From JAKVCB01 sp965243695 (GTDB lineage Bacteria; Planctomycetota; Planctomycetia; Pirellulales; Lacipirellulaceae), in NCBI GenBank assembly GCA_965243695.1, contig CBDEWC010000045.1, positions 434,001 to 498,000 on the forward strand: a DNA stretch of 64,000 nt, in the 5' to 3' direction. This document shows positions 45,307-54,930 of the stretch, in pieces. Both the position numbers and the translations under genes were made by a program. The number at the start of each line of letters is the position of its first letter. Position 1 is the first letter of the stretch. The notes under the pieces were generated by a model, which saw only the letters and a list, made by a program, of their open reading frames with translations, had not been told where the DNA came from and did not search any database.

Positions 45307-46164
45307 TCATGCTGCCCGGGATAAGATATTCGACGAGGAGGCACGTAGCTCGTCATTTGAGTCAATCCCATAGGGAGTCCATGTCGAGCCAGACCTGAGG
45401 GTATAGTCCCGGATTGCCCGGTTGCGCCGCAGCACCTCCTGTCGCACGTAGGGCCGACCGTGATCCAGGTGGACACACACAGCTTGGTGCCGTACCTGTT
45501 TGCAGCGGACCCCCGAATTGAACAGCCGCTCACCGAGTTCACGATCGAGGCCACCGTACTCCATCCGTTGGTCAAACCCGTTGACCTTCAACACGTCGGC
45601 TTTCCACAACGACGCATTGTGGCCATTGAGTGTGGCTCGCGTGGGCGTTAACCAGTTCATAAACCAAGCGATCTGTTTCGCGGGCAAGAGTTTTAGAATG
45701 TCCTTGGAGAGCGGAAAACCGTTGGCTCGCAACCACCGCAGGTCGGTGCACTGCTGTTTACGAATATTTTCGATGCTGACGCGTTCACTTAGCACACTCG
45801 ACAGCCGAACGCATCCACCCGACAACAAGTAGTTGGGCTCTGCCAGCCTCAAGTGTGTGTGCACAAAGTCCGAGTGAGGGATACAGTCGCCGTCAGACAG
45901 GATAATGTAGTCGCCGGTGGACTCCACAATGGCTTTGTTCAAGATTTCGCATTTACGGAAACCGCGATCCTCGTGCCAAACGTGGTGGATGGTCAGTCCC
46001 GTCTTTTTCCGCAACCGGTTGACCAGTACGGCCGTTTCTTGATCCGATCCATCATCAGCCACCACCAGCTCAAACTGGGGGTAGCTTTGTCCGTGGTAGC
46101 CCCAGATGACCTTTTCCAACCATTTTGTTGAATTGTAGGTCGAGATGATTACACTGACGCCCAT
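45307..46164 (-). CDS. Family 2 glycosyltransferase with galactosyltransferase-like C-terminus
   Basis: This 285-residue GT-A enzyme has an N-terminal GT2 domain with VSVIISTYNSTKWLE, VVADDGSDQET and LSDGDC (DxD). The C-terminal part resembles Glyco_transf_7C: LNGHNASLWK and GFDQRMEYGGLDRELGERL. This arrangement is found in bacterial chondroitin-type and capsule polymerases. ATG 46164 gives a nine-base spacing from GGGAG; ATG 46170 is an alternative. It lies 22 bp after the upstream glycosyltransferase-like gene and before the sulfotransferase remnant, so a sulfated surface glycan is plausible. Confidence 0.85.
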   Translation of the reverse strand: MGVSVIISTYNSTKWLEKVIWGYHGQSYPQFELVVADDGSDQETAVLVNRLRKKTGLTIHHVWHEDRGFRKCEILNKAIVESTGDYIILSDGDCIPHSDFVHTHLRLAEPNYLLSGGCVRLSSVLSERVSIENIRKQQCTDLRWLRANGFPLSKDILKLLPAKQIAWFMNWLTPTRATLNGHNASLWKADVLKVNGFDQRMEYGGLDRELGERLFNSGVRCKQVRHQAVCVHLDHGRPYVRQEVLRRNRAIRDYTLRSGSTWTPYGIDSNDELRASSSNILSRAA

Positions 46165-46186
46165 AACCATTTTCTCCCGCGTGCCG

Positions 46187-47434
46187 TCAAGCAGCGGCTC
46201 CTGATGTTTTTTCGCCTTTTCTCCGCAGACCGCCGAGTACCTCTCGGTCCTTGGAATGTTGTTTGGTGCTAATCGGTGTATCATCGCAATCCCACACATG
46301 TTGGTTAAGCAGTTTGTGTAAGTGATGTTCCAGCTGACGACATTGACGGCGAGCCTGGCGGAAACGGAACATGCCAGCCAAGAGGGTTCCGCGCAGGGCC
46401 TCTCCTACAAGAAGTCGGCTGAATCGCCGTGCCAGTTTTTGACCAAGATAGGACGACACGGCCTTCTGTAGCCGGTCGTCTGTAACCGGCCCCTTGAGCA
46501 AGTCGTGCAAAAACGTAGTCAGGTGCAATACCCCCGTCTCATGCAGCGCGGGACTTTCGGCGTAGAGGTTCCGCCAGCGACAATTCAAGGAGTCAGGCAG
46601 CCTCCGAAGACACCAGCCTTGCTGCGACAGTTGCCATAACGAAACTGCCAGTCCAGCCTGATCACTGCTATGGATCGACTTCAATTTGCCCTCATGCTGA
46701 GGAAACAAGGCGGCTATTCTGCGGATGTTCTCTTCCCACAGCACCCGCAGGTCACAATCGACTGGCGCCAGCACGGCGCCGCCGTTGTAGTAGGGGAGCA
46801 ATTCATTTCGCTCCCACCGCGGAACCTTGTACCCCAACCAGCGTCCAGGAAAGTTAGGCAGGCCTAACTCATCGGCGAGGCAGCGACTGCGGATGCGTGG
46901 CGGATCTAATTGCAACCCCTGGTAAATTCGCTTCCACTGGGCGTCGGTAACCTTGGGGCAATCGTCGGGCGCAGCTGCCAGACACGACGTCCAGTGTCCC
47001 AAGGGTGAAATGTCGTTGAGGATCAACGTGTCGACATCTAGCAGCAACAGTTGGCTTGTTTCAGCAGGAACTTCCAACCCTCGCAACTTGTTGCCTACGT
47101 GGTGTCCAGCCTGGATACCAATCGGTGCGTGCAAAGAGATCCTTGCTCCCGCTCGGGCTGCCAACCGACGCACCGTAGCGGGTGGTTCCCCAATACAGGC
47201 CAGGTGCAGGGGCAACCGGGATTCGTTCCCATATTGCTGTAACCAACTGGACAGAAACAGGATGGCCTGCCCCTCCTGAACCTGTGCCTGGGATCCCATG
47301 AAGTCAGGAACGATAACCACATCAAATGGTCGCGGAGCGGTTGCCGTGGAAGTAGGCAAGCCGGTCACCAGCGATCGGGGCGGTGCCACAAGACTAATCT
47401 CTGGCACGAAGACTGAAGATTTGAGTTTGATCAT
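46187..47434 (-). CDS. Putative nucleotide-sugar transferase (GT-A-like)
   Basis: This protein is 415 residues long. QLLLLDVDTLILNDI is a DxD-type metal and nucleotide-sugar site, and PYYNGGAVLAPVDCDLRVLW with SSDQAGLAVSLW follows family-8-like patterns. The C-terminal ~90 residues are very basic. The frame is open further upstream to 47656, where it overlaps a sulfotransferase stub in another frame. ATG 47434 begins the conserved-looking part. It forms a unit with the GT2 gene 22 bp downstream. Acceptor unknown. Confidence 0.65.
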   Translation of the reverse strand: MIKLKSSVFVPEISLVAPPRSLVTGLPTSTATAPRPFDVVIVPDFMGSQAQVQEGQAILFLSSWLQQYGNESRLPLHLACIGEPPATVRRLAARAGARISLHAPIGIQAGHHVGNKLRGLEVPAETSQLLLLDVDTLILNDISPLGHWTSCLAAAPDDCPKVTDAQWKRIYQGLQLDPPRIRSRCLADELGLPNFPGRWLGYKVPRWERNELLPYYNGGAVLAPVDCDLRVLWEENIRRIAALFPQHEGKLKSIHSSDQAGLAVSLWQLSQQGWCLRRLPDSLNCRWRNLYAESPALHETGVLHLTTFLHDLLKGPVTDDRLQKAVSSYLGQKLARRFSRLLVGEALRGTLLAGMFRFRQARRQCRQLEHHLHKLLNQHVWDCDDTPISTKQHSKDREVLGGLRRKGEKTSGAAA

Positions 47435-47501
47435 GACCTGTGCGCTGGTTGAAAAACTGGACGGCACCCATCTCATCCGCAACGGACCAACAACTCTTTC
47501 C

Positions 47502-47675
47502 TTAAGCAGCTGTCTGTCGTTGAGGCCTGCCCGCTGTGTACCGGTGGCGGTACAGCAGTTCGCCTGTTTCCAGGATTGGGCTACACACTTCCGGGTGCGA
47601 CTGCAGCAGGTTCCAGGCGATATTGGTGCCTCCTCGCGAAAAACCGGTGAGCACAATGACTTTGGAGTTTTTCAT
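47502..47675 (-). pseudogene. Sulfotransferase N-terminal stub (57 codons)
   Basis: From ATG 47675 the frame reads KVIVLTGFSRGGTNIAWNLL, then QSHPEVCSPILETGELLY, the PAPS-binding N-terminus of a sulfotransferase. It goes out of register and stops at 47502. The catalytic remainder is absent; the glycosyltransferase-like gene begins 70 bp further. This is a second broken sulfotransferase in the cluster. Confidence 0.65.
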
Positions 47676-48290
47676 GGGCGAGTAACTTGGGGGGCGCGTA
47701 GTTTGAAATACGTATTGAGTAATACCTGGACCCCCTCCCCCGTTATCGTCTACGAACTGTTGTACTACTTAGGATAACTGAATGCATTTTGCGGAATATT
47801 CGGTAAGTATCAGTTAGCGAGCCGGATGCTAGCTAGCACCGTTCCGTCACTCTGGCGCAAGCCCTCCTCGTTAGAACCTAGAATTCGTGCTGGAGTCACT
47901 CCAATGGTGGACAAAATCGCATGGGGCACTGGTTTGGCAACTACTGACTATGGTCGGTGTACTTACCGGCAAGTGGGCACGACTGGCGCACCCTGACCCT
48001 CTACATGCTTGGCTTGGACAATCTAGAAATTTTTATGACGGGAGTCCGTATTGAAGAAACCTACGACCGGCGGCAACCAAAGTTGCAATGGAAAACACGT
48101 CTTGGTTTGGAGTTCGATTGGTACGCGGTGTTCTTCCAGACGACAATCGGCCCAGCGCATTTCGCACACCATTTTTTCCCTGCAGAAACTATCCCGTTGG
48201 ACTAGACCGACCGTGTTTTAAGAAGTTCTAACCAGTGGCCCCAAGTTCTGTTAAGAACAAGCTTGACTGGTTTTGCAAGCGGAGTCGCTT
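47676..48290. other. Intergenic region, no gene supported
   Basis: The plus-strand frame 47957-48205 (82 codons) has some protein-like stretches (RLGLEFDWYAVFFQTTIGPA) but no ribosome site or family. The rest of the region shows nothing. Confidence 0.35.
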
Positions 48291-49271
48291 TTACGTTGGC
48301 TTGCCACGATCAGCTGGCAACGGCTTGCCATGATCGGCTGGCAACGTGGTTTTGCCGACAGGCCTGGCCAAATTACGATCCAAGACAGTGCTTCCCGTTG
48401 GGGTAGGCGTATCGTCAAAATAAATGCCGTAGTCCCGCTGCAAAGCCCGTTCGTCACGCCACCGCGATATGAACGGTTCCAATTCCCTGGTTTCTAATGA
48501 CAAGCCGGAGCAATTTGCCGCCAGGACCTCGAAAATCTTGTTGGCAACAACGCGGTGTCCCAGGCTATTCGCGTGCATGCCGTCCTGGTGTACCAACCAG
48601 TCGGCACTCCCGTAGGCCCCCATCAAATCAACGTACAGGCACTCCGTCTGCTCGGCAATCTGACTGATGCCTTCGTTGAACTGGTGAAACACCTCCAGGT
48701 TGGCCTCGCATCCTGGATAATCGAAGGCGTACATATAGTAAGGACCTGGCAAAACAATCAGCGGCTCAATGGTTTGGCGAACCATTCCAATCAATAACGC
48801 CAGTTCGTTACAAAACAGATCGAGCGGAGTGCCATGGCAAGCATCGTTCAGCCCGTACGAGATAATCAGCAGATCTGGCCTGTAGGTAAAAACGTGCTTG
48901 TCAACCCGATCCATCGCAGACGGCTTTCCCAAATCATAGCCGGCACTTTTTGGTGAAAGGATATTGCCGCCAATTCCCACATTGACTAACTGCACCGGCA
49001 CCCGCTGGAACTCGTTGATCGTGCGGGCTAACTGGCTTGGCCATGATCGCTCTGCACAATCGGCCCAACCACCAGCGGTAGTACTTTCACCGAGTGTAAC
49101 CAGTGTATGAAACTCTTTGTCCCACCAATCTTTTTTCATGGGATCGAGTTTGGCAGTTTCTAAGCGCGTGTCAAGCGGACTGTCTGAAAGCACGATTTTC
49201 AACAAGCTCACACATTTCGGCACTGTTCCTGAATCTTCTTTTAGGCCCCACACGACCTCCTGCCTTGCCAT
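48291..49271 (-). CDS. SGNH/GDSL-family hydrolase
   Basis: This 326-residue protein has block I TLGESTTAGGW (Ser ~62), block II NVGIGGNIL, block III YGLNDACHG and block V HQDGMHANSLGH. These give the Ser-Gly-Asn-His set of lipases, esterases and carbohydrate deacetylases. No signal peptide is visible. ATG 49271 is used because residues 1-44 read as protein; ATG 49139 is an alternative. The last ~17 residues (LPADHGKPLPADRGKPT) come from two 24-bp repeats. It is upstream of the glycan cluster and may trim acyl groups from that glycan. Confidence 0.75.
   Translation of the reverse strand: MARQEVVWGLKEDSGTVPKCVSLLKIVLSDSPLDTRLETAKLDPMKKDWWDKEFHTLVTLGESTTAGGWADCAERSWPSQLARTINEFQRVPVQLVNVGIGGNILSPKSAGYDLGKPSAMDRVDKHVFTYRPDLLIISYGLNDACHGTPLDLFCNELALLIGMVRQTIEPLIVLPGPYYMYAFDYPGCEANLEVFHQFNEGISQIAEQTECLYVDLMGAYGSADWLVHQDGMHANSLGHRVVANKIFEVLAANCSGLSLETRELEPFISRWRDERALQRDYGIYFDDTPTPTGSTVLDRNLARPVGKTTLPADHGKPLPADRGKPT
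48298..48345. repeat. Two tandem 24-bp repeats inside the hydrolase 3' end
   Basis: Two units, each with TTGCCA and TGGCAA arms, occupy 48298-48321 and 48322-48345. They encode the repeated LPAD(H/R)GKP tail and could also fold as hairpins. Confidence 0.7.
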
Positions 49272-49904
49272 CTTCTTTGAGCCTTGATCGAGAGCAAACT
49301 GCCTGCGGCGCCAGGCTCATCTGACATGAAGCCCGTGTTTACTATCCATATTTCATCCTCTAGAGGTTGGGGCTATCAACCACCACAAAGGAGTGACAAC
49401 CACAGCCATCGGTTTGATGGTTGCGGTCTCACAAACGTCTCTCAAAGCCGCTAAAACTTCCAAGACACGGTGGGAACCGTTTTCAGCGGCATCGGTTTCA
49501 ACAACCACGTTCAGGACCGATGTCACCCAGAAAGCCAAACTACGACGCTAGGTATCTGGCGGCGAACGGTGGATCCTCCTTGAGGGGTCGTCACCGCCAG
49601 TTCGCAGTGACCACCAACGGACCGGGTGGTTGAATCTCAAATCAGGACTTCGTGTCGTCAAAATGACTATCCAACGTCTCGTGTTTGACCTCGAAACCGG
49701 TCGTCCCCAAAGAGTTTAACCGGTGGTTCAACGACCACCTACAATGAGTGCTAACCTGTTTTACAATAACGTGTTGCGATCTTTTTTGGGGAAACACAAT
49801 TGCGCCGTTCTTGCCAGGCCGGAAGAGCCTTTGGCACAAATTTAGCGATAACTCAGAACATGGTTCCAAACACTGTATCGTTTCCAACTTAAGAAAGGTC
49901 TGCC
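49272..49904. other. Intergenic region, nothing firm
   Basis: A minus-strand frame 49353-49538 contains AENGSHRVLEVLAALRDVCE but no start context. Otherwise no feature is seen. The last ~40 bp hold the AAAGG ribosome site (spacing six) for GTG 49905. Confidence 0.35.
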
Positions 49905-51817
49905 GTGTTCCGTTTTATTTATTTGATCGCCGTGGCAATGTTATCTGTCCTGATGGTAATACCCACAACCGTCAGTCTGGCCAAAGACTCTCACCAGAAA
50001 AGTTCTCAGCAAGGTCGGTCCTCGAAGCGCGCCAAACCACCACGTACGGCAAAAGTCCAAAACAAGTCTCGCGCACCTTCATCTGGAAAAAAGGCTTCCA
50101 AGTCGTCAAAGAACTCCAGTAAAGAGGGCCGGTCTTTGAGAAAAGGTCCATCCGCACCAACTCGTAAACAGCCCGCCCCAAAACGATCTTCGAAAGTTCG
50201 TTCTTCAAAACAAAGTTCGAAGATTCGTGACACCCCGCGCGCTTCAAAAACCCCTAATACCAAACGAGCATCAAAAAAACATGACGTCAAGCGAGACGCC
50301 AAGTTTCGTGACACCCGGCGCGCTTCAAAAACCCCTAATACCAAACGAGCATCAACAAACCGTGACGTCAAACGAGATGCCACGGTTCGTGACACCCGGC
50401 GCGCTTCAAAAGACCCTAATCCTAAGCGAGCATCAAAAAACCGTGACGCCAAGCGAGATGCCAAGGTTCGCGACAACCGGCGCGCTTCAAAAAACCCTAA
50501 TCCCAAACGAGCATCAAAACCCCGTGACGCCAAGCGAGATGCCAAGGTTCGTGACACCCGGCGCGATTCAAAAAACCCTATTCCCAAGCGAGCATCAGAA
50601 AACCGTGACGCCAAGCGAGATGCCAAGGTTCGCGACAACCGGCGCGCTTCAAAAAACCCTAATCCCAAACGAGCATCAAAACCCCGTGACGTCAAGCGAG
50701 ATGCCAAGGTTCGTGACACCCGGCGCGCTTCAAAAAACCCTAATCCCAAGCGAGCATCAGAAAACCGTGACGCCAAGCGAGATGCCAAGGTTCGCGACAA
50801 CCGGCGCGCTTCAAAAAACCCTAATCCCAAACGAGCATCAAAACCCCGTGACGCCAAGCGAGATGCCAAGGTTCGTGACACCCGGCGCGATTCAAAAAAC
50901 CCTAATCCCAAGCGAGCATCAGAAAACCGTGACGCCAAGCGAGATGCCAAGGTTCGCGACAACCGGCGCGCTTCAAAAGATCCTAATCCCAAACGAGCAT
51001 CAAAACATCCCGTGACGCCAAGCGAGATGCCAAGGTTCGTGATATCAGGCGCGGTTCAAAAGACCGTATTTCCAAACGAGAATCAAAGATTTCTGATATC
51101 GAACGAGTCTCAAAACACGGGGCCGTCACGATACCTCCGAACGCCAACCTCGACTTACATGACAGCAAGAATCGCAAACGGCATAACGCCAACAAGTTGG
51201 AAGGAATCCGCAATTTCGACCGTTGGGTCGACCACAGTGGCAAAGGCAAGTTCAAGTCGCTCAAGCTTGAAAAGTTCCGTGGCAAGTTCGGTGATGTACG
51301 CAATAGCGGTAATAGAAAGCTCCAAGTCCCCCAGGCACGGCGGGCGAAAACTTTTGCGATCCGAAGGTTGTCGCTACGTTCAGGTTGTCACTGGTGGATT
51401 AATTTTGTCATCGGTGGCCACTGGCAGCGGAACCATTGTCACTGGTGGGACCACTGTTACTCTCCCAACTACTGGCGATGCTGGACGCCATGTCGGTACC
51501 AGGTAATTTCCTGTCCACCGATTAATGGGTATGTGAGCAGCAGCTGGTACTTTGGTATTGATTGCATCTTGGTCCCGGACATGGCAGCTTATGGCATCCA
51601 AGACGTGAAGCCAAATTCGCCAGCAGCCTTTGCCGGTTTGAGACAGGGTGACTTGATTGTCAGTATCAATGGACAAAGCATCGAAGATGAATCTGTTTTA
51701 CCCTACGCGATCCAAACTTCCGGCGGTCATTTAGAACTGGAAGTGATTCGTGAAGGCAGTGACGAACCAACACTGGTTTATGTCGCTCTACAACAAATAG
51801 AGCGTTTGTCTTACTAA
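49905..51817 (+). pseudogene. Secreted Lys/Arg-rich repeat protein with C-terminal PDZ domain, frameshifted
   Basis: GTG 49905 starts a signal peptide (MFRFIYLIAVAMLSVLMVIP). A Ser/Lys-rich segment follows, then ten 27-residue units of the type RDAKRDAKVRDNRRASKNPN. At 51007-51008 two extra bases break the frame: the next CGTGA landmark is at 51038, not 51036. In the shifted frame the product ends at 51506 (533 codons). In the restored frame the protein continues through a Trp/His/Cys-rich stretch (GCHWWINFVIGGHWQRNHCH) and a PDZ domain (YGIQDVKPNSPAAFAGLRQG, DLIVSINGQSIEDE) to 51817. A polycationic periplasmic or surface protein is inferred. The insertion may be real, phase-variable or a sequencing error. 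Confidence 0.8.
50226..51037 (+). repeat. Ten 81-bp coding repeats with a 162-bp higher-order period
   Basis: The landmark CGTGAC/CGCGAC recurs at 50226, 50307, 50388, 50469, 50550, 50631, 50712, 50793, 50874 and 50955. From 50469 on, two unit types alternate: GCGACAACCGG variants at 50469, 50631, 50793 and 50955. This gives a second-order 162-bp repeat, the signature of unequal crossing-over in dimer units. Confidence 0.9.
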
Positions 51818-51838
51818 GTGTTACCGATCGGGGACAAG

Positions 51839-51871
51839 GCCTGCTCAACACAGTTTGGGCAGGCTTTTTTT
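51839..51871 (+). terminator. Rho-independent terminator
   Basis: GCCTGC and GCAGGC pair around a short loop and are followed by TTTTTTT, 22 bp after the PDZ-frame stop. Its position supports 51817 as the natural gene end. Confidence 0.8.
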
Positions 51872-52036
51872 GTCACCTTGGCTCATTGGCATCAGAGCCC
51901 TTTGGCTCCGGGGTGGCAACTCCTGCCTGGGGATTTAAGAACGTCGCCCGAAAGAGCGACTTCCCTGGCCTCGCACCGTGACGACTGAGACCTGCGAATT
52001 CAATTTTGGTTAGTTTGAGATAAGACTGGCCACACT

Positions 52037-53611
52037 TCAAATGGTTTTGAGCAAGTAGCCCTCTGCAAATTCACGGTAGGCTGCAACCTGACTGCTCACC
52101 CATTTGTTGTCGCAGGAAAGTTCGTTCGCCATGATCTCTGCAACGGACTCTGCTGCCTCGCAGGAGGCCTTGGCATCGAGCAGTAACGACCGGGTACGTC
52201 GTGCCAGAATGTCTTCGAGACAGATTGCCATTTCGTGACGTACCGCCCAAGCAACTTCAGCACCCGTGTAGGGGAGAGCTGGATGCAACGTTCTGGCAAG
52301 CCGGGGCTCTTTTTCACCAATCTGCTTGACTTGTTCGACATCTGCCCCATAAGCACGCAAATGATCCTGCCGTATGGAATCGAGAGAACTTGGATCAAGA
52401 TAACCGTGCAAGTGAAGTTGCTCGGTACAACAATCCTGGGGGGTGAGTTGGCCAACTTCGATCACATGTTTCATCGCATCTTCCGCCATCTTGCGATAAA
52501 TTGTCCATTTGCCACCCGTCACACTCACCAGGCCAGTCCTACTCACAAAGACTTCATGCCGTCGCGAAATTGATTTTGTCTTCCCTGATTTACCACCGGG
52601 ATGGACCAACGGACGCTGACCGGCAAAAGCACACAACACATCTTCGGCAGAAGGGTTGTTCTGGAGGTAGCGTCCTGCATTCCTGAGAATGAATTCGACT
52701 TCCTCCGGCAATGGACGCGGTTCCAGTTGTGCCTGCTGCATGGGTGTATCGGTGGTCCCCACAAGAACCCGATCGTGCCAGGGAATCACAAACAGCACGC
52801 GCCCATCGTCAGTGTGAGGTACCATAATGGCACTATCACCGCGTAAAAAGGAACGATCGAGCACAAGATGGACTCCCTGTGCCGGCTCAATTTTTTCGTC
52901 CGCATCCGGGTCATCCATTTTCCGCATTCGGTCCGAAAAAATACCTGTCGCGTTAACAACCACCTTCGCGCGCACCTGAAATTCTTCTTGCAACTCGTTC
53001 TCTTTGGCAACCACTCCAACGACTGCGCCATCTTCCTTCAAAAAATCAGTGACTTCGAGGTAGTTTGCGATTGCAGCACCTTGTTCGGCAGCGGTGGTGG
53101 CAAGAGTTACGGCCATGCGGGCATCATCAAATTGCCCATCGTGGTACTTAATGCCACCCAGCAAACCTTCTTGCTGGACATTTGGAATCGCAGCAATGGT
53201 CTCTGTGCGATTCAGTCGGGTACTTTTCTCAATGTTTAATTCACCCGCAAGTGCATCGTAGAATTTCATCCCCACGCCATAGAAGGGCCCCTCCCACCAT
53301 TTGTACTGCGGAATGACGAAGGCTAAATTGCTCACCAGGTGTGGGGCATTGCGACACATAATCCCCCGCTCACGAAGTGCCTCGGTGACGAGCGAAAGGT
53401 CAAGTTGCTCAAGGTAACGCACACCACCATGAACAAGCTTGGTACTGCGACTGGAGGTTGCTTTTGCAAAATCGTGTGCTTCCAGCAGCGCGGTGCGGTA
53501 ACCGCGGCTTGCCGAGTCGACCGCGATACCGAGCCCTGTAGCACCCCCTCCGATAATGGCAACATCGAACGACTCAGAGCGAAGTCGTGATATCATGTCA
53601 AGCCGATTCAT
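52037..53611 (-). CDS. glpD: FAD-dependent glycerol-3-phosphate dehydrogenase
   Basis: This is a 524-residue flavoprotein with the FAD Rossmann motif IIGGGATGLGIAVDSASRG near residue 20. RSTKLVHGGVRYLEQ follows, with the substrate-side stretch DRVLVGTTDTP and C-terminal helical domain (TGAEVAWAVRHEMAICLEDI, LARRTR). It oxidises glycerol-3-phosphate to dihydroxyacetone phosphate, passing electrons to quinone at the inner membrane. ATG 53611 with GGAG nine bases upstream is preferred over the frame opening at 53641. No glycerol kinase or uptake gene is adjacent. Confidence 0.9.
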   Translation of the reverse strand: MNRLDMISRLRSESFDVAIIGGGATGLGIAVDSASRGYRTALLEAHDFAKATSSRSTKLVHGGVRYLEQLDLSLVTEALRERGIMCRNAPHLVSNLAFVIPQYKWWEGPFYGVGMKFYDALAGELNIEKSTRLNRTETIAAIPNVQQEGLLGGIKYHDGQFDDARMAVTLATTAAEQGAAIANYLEVTDFLKEDGAVVGVVAKENELQEEFQVRAKVVVNATGIFSDRMRKMDDPDADEKIEPAQGVHLVLDRSFLRGDSAIMVPHTDDGRVLFVIPWHDRVLVGTTDTPMQQAQLEPRPLPEEVEFILRNAGRYLQNNPSAEDVLCAFAGQRPLVHPGGKSGKTKSISRRHEVFVSRTGLVSVTGGKWTIYRKMAEDAMKHVIEVGQLTPQDCCTEQLHLHGYLDPSSLDSIRQDHLRAYGADVEQVKQIGEKEPRLARTLHPALPYTGAEVAWAVRHEMAICLEDILARRTRSLLLDAKASCEAAESVAEIMANELSCDNKWVSSQVAAYREFAEGYLLKTI

Positions 53612-53766
53612 AGGGCCCGCTCCATGTACAGTGCAAGTCAATCTGCGTGAACTTCCTCCGCAGGCGTATCAGACTATCCACTTTTCTACTGCTCGTACCG
53701 TTTACCAGCCGCCCGCCCCCACTCTTCTTCGGAAGTCGTTTGGAGGCAGGTTACGGAAGGAAATCA

Positions 53767-54930
53767 TCAGGACCGCCACTTTTCGATACGGCGTATCCCT
53801 TCTTCGATATCCTCCGTGGAACCCGCGTACGAGAAACGCATGAAATGATGGCCATCCCGGGGAGAAAAATCTGTTCCCGGCGCAGCCAGGACTCCGCAGC
53901 CTTCAAGCATGTCAATTGCAAATTTAGCACTGTCTTCATGCATGTGCTTCACGTGACAATAAAGATAAAAAGCTCCGTGTGGTGCCGTAAACCGGTCGAA
54001 ACCCAAACGGGGCATCTCTCGCAAAAGGATATCGCGATTTCGGGCGTAGCGAACAACGTGTTTGTCAAGTTCTTCACGACAGTTCAGGGCCTCGATCGCT
54101 CCAAATTGGGAAGGTGCCGAAGGGCAGATGTAGAGGTTGTGAGCAAGATGAGTAACCGGTTCTGAGAGATACTCGGGAACAACCATCCAACCAAGGCGCC
54201 AGCCTGGCATGGAATAGTATTTCGAAAAGCTATTGATGACGATTGCGTCATCGGAATGTGCTACGGCCGTGGTTTGAGGAACATCTTTGTCAAAAATGAT
54301 GTCGTGATAAATTTCATCCGAGATAAGCTGAATCCCCTTCCGCCGACAATAGTCTGCGACCTCGGCAAACTGGTCGGGCGGCATCATCGATCCTGTCGGA
54401 TTTCCTGGACTTGCAAAAACTAATCCATCGATTTTTCCCTCGATTGCCTCCAGGTCTGCCACCGTAGGTTGGAAATGAGTTTCCTCGGAAGGGTAAAAGG
54501 GAACACATTCGATGTCGACCGTGGGCATCGCATGACGGTACGCATAGTAAAACGGTTGTCCAATAGCAACACGGGCTCCCTTCTCAAAACAGCTGATCAG
54601 GGCCAGCAACATGGCACCAGATGCCCCCAAGGTCACAATGATCCGCTCGGAACTGACCTCCACCCCGTACTGTTCCTGGTAGTGTTGAGCCAATCGTTCA
54701 CGCAATTCGGGTATCCCGGCAGCGCCCGTGTATCCGAGAATCGAGATTTCACTTTCGCGTTGGATGGCTTCCAATGCCGCCGCGGGAGCACTCGTACTGG
54801 GCTGTCCAACCTGCAAATAGATAACTCGTTCGCCTTGGGCCTCTAACGCCTTTGCCCGCCGGTGAAATTCTTCTGCCAGGCTGGGCGTGGTACCCCGCTT
54901 CGAAAGCCTTTGGATTTCATCTGCACTCAA
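53767..54930 (-). CDS. Class I/II PLP-dependent aminotransferase
   Basis: This 387-residue fold-type I aminotransferase has VGQPSTSAP at the N-terminal substrate arm and GYTGAAGIPELRERLAQHY. ASPGNPTGSMMPP and ISDEIYHDIIF are present, as is the PLP Lys in SFSKYYSMPGWRLGW (~235), with RFSYAGS near the C-terminal Arg. It belongs to the aspartate/aromatic/alanine aminotransferase group; the exact amino acid cannot be read from sequence. It is 155 bp upstream of glpD on the same strand. Confidence 0.85.
   Translation of the reverse strand: MSADEIQRLSKRGTTPSLAEEFHRRAKALEAQGERVIYLQVGQPSTSAPAAALEAIQRESEISILGYTGAAGIPELRERLAQHYQEQYGVEVSSERIIVTLGASGAMLLALISCFEKGARVAIGQPFYYAYRHAMPTVDIECVPFYPSEETHFQPTVADLEAIEGKIDGLVFASPGNPTGSMMPPDQFAEVADYCRRKGIQLISDEIYHDIIFDKDVPQTTAVAHSDDAIVINSFSKYYSMPGWRLGWMVVPEYLSEPVTHLAHNLYICPSAPSQFGAIEALNCREELDKHVVRYARNRDILLREMPRLGFDRFTAPHGAFYLYCHVKHMHEDSAKFAIDMLEGCGVLAAPGTDFSPRDGHHFMRFSYAGSTEDIEEGIRRIEKWRS

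Noticed and set aside
47957..48205. 82-codon plus-strand ORF as a gene
   Set aside because: Some protein-like stretches, but no start context, no homologue I recognise, and decayed DNA around it.
50006..50992. 328-codon minus-strand frame in the repeat gene
   Set aside because: Any stop-free 81-bp repeat gives open frames on both strands. The plus strand has the signal peptide and PDZ domain.
50226..51037. CRISPR-like regular array
   Set aside because: The units are contiguous 81-bp coding repeats with no distinct spacers, and they keep one reading frame.
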